Part shown: one piece after another, positions 1 through 5,465 of the stretch
Position numbering within the stretch: the stretch's first letter is position 1
Layout of the letters: every line of letters starts with the position of its first letter
Assembly: GCA_023386855.1 (NCBI GenBank)
Contig: JAEWIW010000252.1
Location: 1-5,465, forward strand
Direction of reading: 5' to 3'
Length of the DNA stretch: 5,465 bases
DNA from: Bacteroidota bacterium
Lineage (GTDB): Bacteria; Bacteroidota; Bacteroidia; Chitinophagales; Chitinophagaceae
The notes under the pieces: model-generated
What the model saw: the letters and a program-made list of their open reading frames with translations, nothing else
What the model was told of the DNA's origin: nothing
The model's database searches: none
Translations under genes and position numbers: made by a program

Positions 1-3000
1 GATGAAAGAATGGCGTAGGTAATTGGCTTTTAATATTAAGGCGTCTTTCAGATCCTCAGGTTTAAACAACTTATCAAACCCGGCTACCGCATATTGCTGG
101 TAGTTTTGAAATTTAGCCCTGAAGCTAATGATCTGTTTAATGAGATCATCGCGGGTTTGTGCTGGAAATTCCTTTTTGCGTGGATCTTCCGCTGAGGCAG
201 GAAGGTATAAGGATGGAATGGCATCATAGCTTCCATTATGATCAAAATCCTTTGCATACATAGTAACCGGCTCCTCTTTAGATGCACGGTAAAATGAATT
301 CATTCCAAGGTTGCCTGCTACATAATCCATATCTCCATCCTGGTCAAAATCTCCGGCTACTATGGAAGTCCACCATCCAATTTTATCGGCAATCCCTGAA
401 CCCTGGGTTATATTTTCAAGTTTACCTTTGTTATTTTTCAGGAAACTCACTGGCATCCACTCCCCTGCAAGCACCAGGTCGGTCCATCCATCATTATCAA
501 AATCTGTCCATAATGCATCGCATACCAATCCAATATTGTTTAAGACCGGGGCCACGCTAGCGGTAACATCTGTGAATTGAATCTTTCCGTTGTTGCTATC
601 ATTACGGTAAATAAAACTTGATACGGGTTTAGGATATTCACCGGGAATAACTCTTCCCCCAATAAAAAGATCAAGGTCACCATCACGGTCATAATCACTT
701 GCACGAATGCATGATTTGCTGGTAAGGTTTACAGGTATTCCTTCTTTTAATTCATTGAAATTTCCTTTCCCATCATTGATATAAAACTTATCTGCATAGT
801 CTTTTGAATTGGGTGGACTTTCATAACCTCCACTGGTGATATAAAGATCCTGGTCGCCATCTCCGTCAGCATCAAATAACAGCAACCCCAGGTCTTCATT
901 TTGTTTTAACTCAATTTCCTTTGGATTAAGCAATGAATGTTGAAGAAATTTTCCATTGAGCTGTTGAAGGAAAACCTGCGCGCTATATCCTTTAGCGCCA
1001 CCTGCAATTAAATCATCAAGTCCATCATTATTGATATCGCCTGCCGCAAGTGCAGGACCATATTCAGAAAATTTATGAGGAAGTAATTTTTGAATATTAA
1101 AGTCAACAAAATCCTGCTCCTGGTGAACATAATTTATGCCCAGGCTATCTGTCACTTCATGATAAATGGCATTTTGATTTACAAAGGGATTCCATTGAAA
1201 TGTATCATTAGCTTCCGAATGCTTAAGGGTAAGGGTTTGATCGGTGTTGATATTTTTGATCACCTGCTTTTTAGCATCGGGCCAGATAATAACAAGAGAA
1301 TCAATCTTTGAACTTCCGCCCAGACCGAAATGAGGATTCGATTGAACCGATGAAAGATAGCCCCTGTAAGGGTTCTGTTCATAAACCTGCTTAATGCCAT
1401 TGTAATAAATGCTGATCCATGAACCGATCCCTGCCGGATTATTATTGATTCCAACCAGTTTAACATTGAGGTAATGAGATGAATCCTTTTGAATTTTATT
1501 GCTATTATTTTTTAATAAAAAAGCTTCATCATTGATGTTATTGATCACCATATCCAGGTCGCCATCATTATCAAGATCGGCATATGCGGCGCCATTCGAA
1601 AAGCTTGCAGTAGTAAATCCCCAGTTTTTACTTTCATCAGAAAAACTAAGATCGCCATTATTGCGAAAGGCATAATTATGAATCTTCACTTCAGGTATCT
1701 GGCTGAGTAATTGCTTTGAAGAAGCAACAGAAAATGCTTCATTCCTGAAAGTAATAAAATCATGATCGGTAACATCCTTGGGAAAGCCATTGGTAACTAC
1801 AAGGTCGCGGTAACCATCATTATCAAAATCAGCAACCATCGGCGCCCAGCTCCAGTCAGTTTCTGCAATACCCGCAAAAAAACTGATATCACTGAATACA
1901 AACTCTGATGAATCACCTGCCCGGCCGGTCGGCCCCTGGTTTAGATGCAAGGTATTTCTTACATACTGGTATTGGTAATGGAAATAATCACTGTTCTGGT
2001 AGGTCTGGTAACTGTTTGCATTCAGCATCATTTTCTTACGGTAATTATCGCGTGGATTCATATCCAGTTCAATAATATCCATGAATCCATCATTATTGAT
2101 ATCGGCAATATCGCAACCCATGGCATTGGCAGCGGTATGCTTTAAATAAGAAGTGATCCTGTCGGTAAAAGTTCCATTCCTGTTATTGATATAAAGTATG
2201 TTGTTTGAAGTATAATCATTAGTGATATAGATATCTTTCCAACCATCCATATTGATATCAGTAATAGCAACATGATGACTATATCCTTCGATGGTTGTAC
2301 CTGCTTCTTTGGATACATCTTTATACACACCATGTTTAAGTGATGCATCATAATCGTTGCGGTAAAGTCGACCGGTGCTGGGATGTTCACCCTTTAATAA
2401 CCGTGGACGAAACCTGTTAGGGTAATCATCATCTAGTATCTGGTTTACTGCAATGAATACATCCAGGTCACCATCATTGTCATAATCAAAGAAGGAAGCC
2501 ATGGTAGAATGAGTGGTATCGTTCAAACCATATTCACTTGCCATTTCTTTGAATACAGGTATCTTATCTTTTCCTGAAGGACCCTGGTTAACATATAGAA
2601 GATTCTGTCTTTTGATTGGATCCTTTAATATGGATGAACAAACATAAATATCCTGCAAACCATCAGAATTGATATCTACGATGGACACTCCCCTGTTCCA
2701 ATGTCCATTGCCATCCACTCCTGCTTCACTGGTTATATCTTTAAATTTGAAATTGCCCTGGTTGAGATATAATTTATTGGAAACTTCATTGCCTGTGAAA
2801 TAAATATCCTGCAAGCCATCGCCATTAAAATCACCAATGCCAACACCCCCTCCATTGTACACGTTCGACTGTTCAAGGATATTAATGGAATCCGTTTCCG
2901 GTATATTGTTATTGAAGCTTATACCTGAAGAAGAACCTGGAATTTTTTCAAATAGCGTATGATCAGAACAGGAAGACAATAGGGTAATGATGAGTAATAT

Positions 3001-3024
3001 GGCTAATAGTCTCAGGGCAATCAT
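1..3024 (-). CDS. VCBS/FG-GAP repeat lipoprotein with central UnbV/ASPIC domain (CRTAC1-like), C-terminus cut by window edge
   Basis: An ATG at 3024 opens a frame of 1008 codons with no stop down to base 1; the 3' end lies outside the window. An in-frame TGA 21 bases upstream makes this the first possible ATG. Residues 1-18 are a hydrophobic signal with lipobox L16-S17-S18-C19, so a lipoprotein is expected, probably on the cell surface. Thirteen D-x-[DN]-x-[DN]-G-x-x-D loops start at residues 65, 117, 180, 256, 308, 399, 483, 663, 718, 777, 841, 892 and 926; most are followed by a blade strand of the type LYxNxGxxxFxD. An UnbV/ASPIC domain lies at about 517-602. Signatures such as NVYNGGGVGIGDFNGDG (residues 55-70), ETDWSWAPMVADFDNDG and AMGCDIADINNDG match the family of large VCBS proteins commonly encoded beside SusC/SusD pairs. 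The role in binding or presenting substrate is inferred; no catalytic site is recognised. Roughly 100-200 residues may be missing, judged from remembered family lengths. Base composition is visibly more A+T-rich than in the SusD gene. Confidence 0.93.
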   Translation of the reverse strand, partial: MIALRLLAILLIITLLSSCSDHTLFEKIPGSSSGISFNNNIPETDSINILEQSNVYNGGGVGIGDFNGDGLQDIYFTGNEVSNKLYLNQGNFKFKDITSEAGVDGNGHWNRGVSIVDINSDGLQDIYVCSSILKDPIKRQNLLYVNQGPSGKDKIPVFKEMASEYGLNDTTHSTMASFFDYDNDGDLDVFIAVNQILDDDYPNRFRPRLLKGEHPSTGRLYRNDYDASLKHGVYKDVSKEAGTTIEGYSHHVAITDINMDGWKDIYITNDYTSNNILYINNRNGTFTDRITSYLKHTAANAMGCDIADINNDGFMDIIELDMNPRDNYRKKMMLNANSYQTYQNSDYFHYQYQYVRNTLHLNQGPTGRAGDSSEFVFSDISFFAGIAETDWSWAPMVADFDNDGYRDLVVTNGFPKDVTDHDFITFRNEAFSVASSKQLLSQIPEVKIHNYAFRNNGDLSFSDESKNWGFTTASFSNGAAYADLDNDGDLDMVINNINDEAFLLKNNSNKIQKDSSHYLNVKLVGINNNPAGIGSWISIYYNGIKQVYEQNPYRGYLSSVQSNPHFGLGGSSKIDSLVIIWPDAKKQVIKNINTDQTLTLKHSEANDTFQWNPFVNQNAIYHEVTDSLGINYVHQEQDFVDFNIQKLLPHKFSEYGPALAAGDINNDGLDDLIAGGAKGYSAQVFLQQLNGKFLQHSLLNPKEIELKQNEDLGLLLFDADGDGDQDLYITSGGYESPPNSKDYADKFYINDGKGNFNELKEGIPVNLTSKSCIRASDYDRDGDLDLFIGGRVIPGEYPKPVSSFIYRNDSNNGKIQFTDVTASVAPVLNNIGLVCDALWTDFDNDGWTDLVLAGEWMPVSFLKNNKGKLENITQGSGIADKIGWWTSIVAGDFDQDGDMDYVAGNLGMNSFYRASKEEPVTMYAKDFDHNGSYDAIPSLYLPASAEDPRKKEFPAQTRDDLIKQIISFRAKFQNYQQYAVAGFDKLFKPEDLKDALILKANYLRHSFI
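488..1830 (-). repeat. In-frame 17-base direct repeats encoding DFDND(G) loops
   Basis: The plus-strand string CCATCATTATCAAAATC occurs exactly at 488-504 and 1814-1830, with a one-mismatch copy at 1562-1578 and a looser copy at 2471-2487. The exact copies lie 1326 bases apart (442 codons), so they are in the same phase, and they encode the D-F-D-N-D core of motifs 11 and 6. The repeats follow from the protein motif combined with shared codon choice. The span given covers the two exact copies and the sequence between them. Confidence 0.75.
1219..1476 (-). other. UnbV/ASPIC domain of the VCBS lipoprotein
   Basis: Residues about 517-602 carry the family landmarks in order: HYLNVKLVG (517-525), N-P-A-G-I-G-S-W (529-536) where the family usually has a small-G-I-G-A stretch, R-G-Y-L-S-S (554-559), HFGLGGSSKIDSLVIIWPD (565-583), and a closing D-Q-T-L-T-L strand (595-600). 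The domain is named after UnbV and the acidic cartilage protein CRTAC1, and typically sits with FG-GAP/VCBS repeats in secreted proteins. Its molecular function is not established. Here it lies between two groups of propeller repeats instead of at the C-terminus, where it occurs in shorter relatives. Confidence 0.85.
2644..2820 (-). repeat. 21-base near-identical repeat in the first two FG-GAP motifs
   Basis: Bases 2644-2664 and 2800-2820 agree at 20 of 21 positions (a 15-base exact core, one mismatch, then CCATC). They lie 156 bases (52 codons) apart and in phase. They encode the D-G-L-Q-D-I-Y end of motifs 1 and 2, the two motifs most alike in sequence, which fits a fairly recent duplication of one blade or strong local constraint. 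Confidence 0.75.
2968..3024 (-). other. Lipoprotein signal peptide of the VCBS/ASPIC protein
   Basis: Residues 1-19 read M-I-A-L-R, then a leucine/isoleucine-rich core, then T-L-L-S-S-C. The single arginine at position 5 is the positive n-region, and C19 (codon at 2968-2970) is the predicted lipidated residue after signal peptidase II cleavage. S20-D21-H22 follow the cysteine. Bacteroidota surface-export signals are usually short acidic or serine-rich runs just after this cysteine; the S-D here is compatible with that but too short to decide surface versus periplasmic placement. Confidence 0.8.
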
Positions 3025-3053
3025 TGAGTAGAGGTTGTGGATTCAATATACAT
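3025..3053 (-). promoter_or_regulatory. Leader of the VCBS gene with a possible 10-codon upstream frame
   Basis: Between the hairpin and the ATG at 3024 lie about 30 A+T-rich bases. An out-of-frame ATG at 3053 opens a short frame (MYIESTTSTQ) whose TGA (3023-3021) overlaps the VCBS start in an ATGA arrangement, the classic geometry for coupled translation. No purine-rich Shine-Dalgarno sequence is seen before either start, which is usual in Bacteroidota. No good match to the Bacteroidota promoter (TTTG at -33, TAnnTTTG at -7) is visible here; TATATTGA is only a partial -7 likeness. The short frame may well be chance. Confidence 0.25.
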
Positions 3054-3088
3054 AAAAAAAAGAGGCAGAGACCAGCTCCGCCTCTTTT
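3054..3088 (-). terminator. Rho-independent terminator after the SusD gene
   Basis: On the plus strand AAAAGAGGC (3058-3066) pairs with GCCTCTTTT (3080-3088). An inner GAG (3068-3070) pairs with CTC (3076-3078) across one A/C mismatch, leaving the 5-base loop ACCAG. Read on the minus strand, the hairpin starts 15 bases past the SusD TAG and ends in a run of eight T (3061 to 3054), the layout of an intrinsic terminator. On the plus strand only four T follow, so activity in the other direction should be weaker. It should end or reduce transcription between the SusCD pair and the VCBS gene. Confidence 0.85.
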
Positions 3089-3102
3089 ATTAAAAGAGAA
3101 TT

Positions 3103-4869
3103 CTAATAGTTAGGATTCTGTGACAGCACTGCTGCACCCTGTGTTGTACTAAGGTCGATCTGTGCCTGTGGAATCGGGAAATATTCGTTTTTACCTGCAG
3201 TGAATTTCGCACCTTTCAGGTAGAGACGTTTATTATTCATATTGGGATCAGTAACACCGCTAACATAGTTGAAATACTTGTTCAGCGTTTGCTCTGCAAT
3301 ACCCCAACGAACGAGGTCAAAGAAACGATGACCTTCCATTCCCAGTTCGATCTTTCTTTCAAAATAAATATCCTTCAATGCTTCTTCCTTGCTTGTCCAT
3401 GGAGCAGTGTACAACCCAACTTTATAATTGGCAGCAGGAACCGCTCCATTCATTACCCAGCTGGCAGGTTTGGCAGCCCTTGCGCGAACCTCGTTTACGA
3501 GATCCTGGGCCCTGTCTAAATTACCCAGCTGGGCTTCTGCTTCCGCCAACATAAGGATAACATCGGCAAAACGGATGATGGTATAGTTATTAGCCGTAAC
3601 ACCACTGGTCCAGAAGGATTTATCAGTTAATAATCCTTGCTGTGATTTATAATAGGTATTTTTCTTGGCTGAGTAAGGACCTGAATAAGCCTGGTCACGA
3701 ACCCATGATTTACCAGACACCACGCCCCAGTCAAGGAAGGGAATTCCACGGCGGCCTACAGTCCAGTCGAGACGTGGATCCAGTGTTCCTGTTTCAGGAG
3801 TGAAGGGATCGTCTTCTTCCAGGCCTTCATCATTTTTTACTTCATGTGCATTGTAATTATCCGGGTCAGGAAGGCCGGTAGTGGCATTCACCTGGAAGGA
3901 GTTCACCAGGTCCTGGGTAGGCTGGAAAAATCCGCAACATCCGCCAGGAGAACCACCAGAGAGGTAGGGGAAGTTCAATACTTCACCCCATCCACCATTT
4001 CCTGCATCAGGAGCTCCATCATTAACAGAATACTGGATAGCAAATACAGATTCCTTGCTGTTCTTGGTTTCGGCATTAAAGTTATCCTGGTACCTGTCGA
4101 GCAAGCCATATTTCTGTCCCTGTGCATTTACACCTGAGGTATAAGTCATGTCGAGGTAGTTCTTGGCCTCTGTCCACATTCCCTGGTAGAGATAAACTTT
4201 TCCAAGGTAAGCTGCGGCAGCCCATTTGTTAGCACGGCCCTTGGCATCCATTACGGCAGGAAGCAATGTATAAGCATCGATAAAATCCTGTGTAATATTA
4301 GGCCAGATATCCGTGTCGTTGGGAACGTTAAAATTCTCGGTGGTTTCATCTACCCACGGCACTTTGTTATACATCCTTTTCAATTCAAAATAATAGTGAC
4401 CTCTCAGGAATTTGGCTTCACCCTGGATTCTTTTCTGGTCTTCTTCACCGATATCTGTGGCTTTACCCAGTAGCCGCAGCGTGGCATTTGCACGTGCTAT
4501 ACCTTCAAAACAAACACTCCATTTAATATCAAAATAAGGGTTGGTAGCATTATGCTCGAACCTTTCGATGGGGTTGATCGCTGGCTGGTCACCGGCATCG
4601 GATCCCTTATGGGCATCACCGCCGGCTACACTGCCATAAACCCAGTTGGATCCTGCGCTTTCCCAACCTCCAAGGGTAACATCCCCCCGCTGGGTTCCAT
4701 CTAACAGGGAGTAAGCCCCGATCAGCATGGCTTCAACCCCCCGCTTATTGGCCAGGGTGGCTTCATCAAGTGATCCTAATGGCTTTCTCTCCAGGAAACT
4801 CTTGCTGCAGGAATAGGCCAAAACGCCCACTACCGCAAGTATCGTGAAAGAAAATATTAATTTTTTCAT
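3103..4869 (-). CDS. RagB/SusD family nutrient-uptake outer-membrane lipoprotein
   Basis: This complete gene encodes 588 residues from ATG at 4869 to TAG at 3103-3105, a usual length for the family. Residues 1-20 are a signal (MKK, hydrophobic core, L-A-Y-S) ending at the predicted lipidated C21, and the mature start C-S-K-S-F-L-E-R-K-P is typical of SusD. The N-terminal SusD-like region contains GEAKFLRGHYYFELKRMY (150-167), and TPR-like helices follow, including A-A-Y-L-G-K-V-Y-L-Y-Q-G (219-230). The C-terminal SusD/RagB core shows RFADVILMLAEAEAQLGN (433-450), ERKIELGMEGHRFFDLVRWG (504-523) and the closing YFPIPQAQIDLS (563-574) with QNPNY at the end. In this family the protein sits as a lid on the SusC barrel and binds the oligomeric substrate at the cell surface. 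A Cys-Cys pair (311-312) lies in the loop before QPTQDLVNSF, near the expected binding face. Substrate class cannot be read from the sequence. Only 21 bases separate it from the upstream SusC gene, so the two are probably cotranscribed. Confidence 0.97.
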   Translation of the reverse strand: MKKLIFSFTILAVVGVLAYSCSKSFLERKPLGSLDEATLANKRGVEAMLIGAYSLLDGTQRGDVTLGGWESAGSNWVYGSVAGGDAHKGSDAGDQPAINPIERFEHNATNPYFDIKWSVCFEGIARANATLRLLGKATDIGEEDQKRIQGEAKFLRGHYYFELKRMYNKVPWVDETTENFNVPNDTDIWPNITQDFIDAYTLLPAVMDAKGRANKWAAAAYLGKVYLYQGMWTEAKNYLDMTYTSGVNAQGQKYGLLDRYQDNFNAETKNSKESVFAIQYSVNDGAPDAGNGGWGEVLNFPYLSGGSPGGCCGFFQPTQDLVNSFQVNATTGLPDPDNYNAHEVKNDEGLEEDDPFTPETGTLDPRLDWTVGRRGIPFLDWGVVSGKSWVRDQAYSGPYSAKKNTYYKSQQGLLTDKSFWTSGVTANNYTIIRFADVILMLAEAEAQLGNLDRAQDLVNEVRARAAKPASWVMNGAVPAANYKVGLYTAPWTSKEEALKDIYFERKIELGMEGHRFFDLVRWGIAEQTLNKYFNYVSGVTDPNMNNKRLYLKGAKFTAGKNEYFPIPQAQIDLSTTQGAAVLSQNPNY

Positions 4870-4890
4870 ACTGACTGTGTTAGGTTACGA

Positions 4891-5465
4891 TTAGAAATTA
4901 AGGTTTAGTCCAAGGAAATACTGCTTTACTGTTGGATATACGCCGGCATCAAATCCAAATCCGCGGTCATCACCTCCAATTTCCGGATCAAGACCGGAAT
5001 AGTTGGTCATGGTGAACAGGTTGGTCGCTTGTGCATAGATCCTTAAACGGTCAATCTTAATCCTATTGGTAAGGCTTGCAGGAAGAGTATAACCGATAGT
5101 AAGATTCTTCAACCTTACATATGATGCATCTTCCAGGAAATAAGAATTTGGAGCGTTGTTGTTACTGAAGTTTGAAATGTTCTCAGCAATAGGAACCTTG
5201 GCATTAGGCCTTGATGGCAACCATGAATTGTAAAGGGCATCCTTGCTCTTTCCACCCTGGAAGGATGGGTAAAAGTCGGTCCACCATTTTACATAGTTGA
5301 TCGCATCCTTACCCTGTACGCCATAGAAGAAGGCGGAAAGGTCAAAATTGCTGTAAGAAAGATTCAAATTAAGACCAGCGGTGAAGTCGGGGTTTGGATC
5401 TCCGAAGAATACCCTGTCTGCTGGAGTGATCTCGCCATCTCCATCTGCATCAAGATACTGGAATC
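4891..5465 (-). CDS. SusC/RagA-type TonB-dependent outer-membrane receptor, C-terminal end only
   Basis: The frame is open from the right edge to TAA at 4891-4893 and gives 190 complete residues. The start and most of the protein (the family is about 1000 residues) lie beyond the window. A TTG at 5367 is an internal leucine, not a start, because the frame continues upstream without a stop. The visible part shows the EF-hand-like loop D-A-D-G-D-G-E-I-T-P-A-D (codons 5451 to 5416), then R-V-F-F-G-D-P-N-P-D-F, both typical of the SusC barrel end. Further on are ASYVRLKNLTIGYTLP, RLRIYAQATNLFTMTNYSG and the terminal YFLGLNLNF. The final Phe is the outer-membrane barrel assembly signal. SusC proteins import substrates through a 22-strand barrel using TonB energy, with SusD as the lid. 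It is the first of the visible genes in the direction of transcription and pairs with the SusD gene 21 bases downstream. Confidence 0.96.
   Translation of the reverse strand, partial: FQYLDADGDGEITPADRVFFGDPNPDFTAGLNLNLSYSNFDLSAFFYGVQGKDAINYVKWWTDFYPSFQGGKSKDALYNSWLPSRPNAKVPIAENISNFSNNNAPNSYFLEDASYVRLKNLTIGYTLPASLTNRIKIDRLRIYAQATNLFTMTNYSGLDPEIGGDDRGFGFDAGVYPTVKQYFLGLNLNF

Larger units (their letters stand above)
223..2832 (-). repeat. Protein-coding repeat array: 13 FG-GAP/VCBS calcium-loop motifs
   Basis: The array runs from D65 (codon ending at 2832) to D934 (codon at 223-225). Seven motifs precede the ASPIC domain: DFNGDGLQD, DINSDGLQD, DYDNDGDLD, DINMDGWKD, DINNDGFMD, DFDNDGYRD and DLDNDGDLD. 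Six follow it: DINNDGLDD, DADGDGDQD, DYDRDGDLD, DFDNDGWTD, DFDQDGDMD and the degenerate DFDHNGSYD. In FG-GAP/VCBS families these loops bind Ca2+ between beta-propeller blades. Spacing is 51-91 residues, apart from a 180-residue gap that holds the ASPIC domain and a 34-residue gap before the last motif. That last motif may be an extra loop rather than a full blade. Confidence 0.9.

Noticed and set aside
84..2390. Short frames on both strands (84-287, 282-560, 362-580, 1090-1311, 1260-1466, 1945-2145, 2142-2390)
   Set aside because: All lie inside the long minus-strand VCBS/ASPIC frame in other phases or on the opposite strand. Their translations show no recognisable domain, while the long frame is coherent throughout.
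223..2832. CRISPR array or tandem-repeat locus suggested by recurring CCATCATT strings
   Set aside because: The recurrences are degenerate, unevenly spaced and always in codon phase with the D-x-D-x-D-G motif, so they come from coding repeats. No constant repeat-spacer structure exists.
3036..3048. Bacteroidota promoter upstream of the VCBS gene
   Set aside because: TATATTGA only partly resembles the -7 consensus TAnnTTTG, and no TTTG lies at the right distance upstream, so a promoter is not claimed.
3289..4137. Plus-strand frames 3289-3519 and 3844-4137 opposite the SusD gene
   Set aside because: They are antisense to well-conserved SusD motifs and have no recognisable protein features or start context.
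4891..5367. A separate 158-residue protein starting at 5367
   Set aside because: The apparent start is a TTG inside a frame that stays open to the right edge. The upstream residues are typical SusC sequence, so this is only the tail of a larger receptor.
1..5465. Insertion sequence, tRNA, rRNA or riboswitch
   Set aside because: Nearly all of the window is accounted for by three coding frames; the two gaps are 78 and 21 bases and hold only a terminator and leader. No transposase motif or terminal inverted repeats were noticed.

Overview
The window looks like a piece of a Bacteroidota chromosome. The evidence is the SusC/SusD outer-membrane uptake pair, lipoprotein signal peptides with the S-[CS] style seen in that phylum, no clear Shine-Dalgarno sequences, and moderate-to-low G+C. 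The SusD homologue and its VCBS/ASPIC partner resemble proteins common in Chitinophagales/Cytophagales-type bacteria, but the genus cannot be fixed from this sequence alone.

All genes are on the minus strand, so they read from right to left. At the right edge is the 3' end of a SusC/RagA-type TonB-dependent receptor (about 190 residues visible, 5465 down to 4891). After 21 bases comes a complete RagB/SusD lipoprotein of 588 residues (4869 down to 3103). A strong hairpin with a T-tract (3088 down to 3054) follows. Then comes a very long open frame starting at 3024 and running off the left edge: 1008 codons without a stop, translated codon by codon. This last frame fills more than half of the window. 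It encodes a secreted lipoprotein with 13 recognisable D-x-D-x-D-G (FG-GAP/VCBS) calcium-loop motifs and one UnbV/ASPIC domain in the middle. No stretch over 300 bases lacks a gene.

The likely functional unit is an outer-membrane nutrient importer. SusC is the TonB-driven barrel, SusD the surface lid that binds substrate, and the VCBS/ASPIC protein a large, probably surface-exposed beta-propeller lipoprotein that could capture or present substrate. The substrate cannot be named from the window: no glycosidase, peptidase, sulfatase or regulator is visible. Together the three proteins carry many Ca2+-type acidic loops (13 in the VCBS protein, one EF-hand-like loop in SusC), which suggests, without proving it, a calcium-stabilised surface assembly.

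The main points for a second look are the apparent 7 + ASPIC + 6-or-more propeller layout, the terminator that separates the third gene from the SusCD pair, a possible 10-codon leader frame overlapping the third gene's start, a vicinal Cys-Cys in SusD, and in-frame DNA repeats within the propeller gene.
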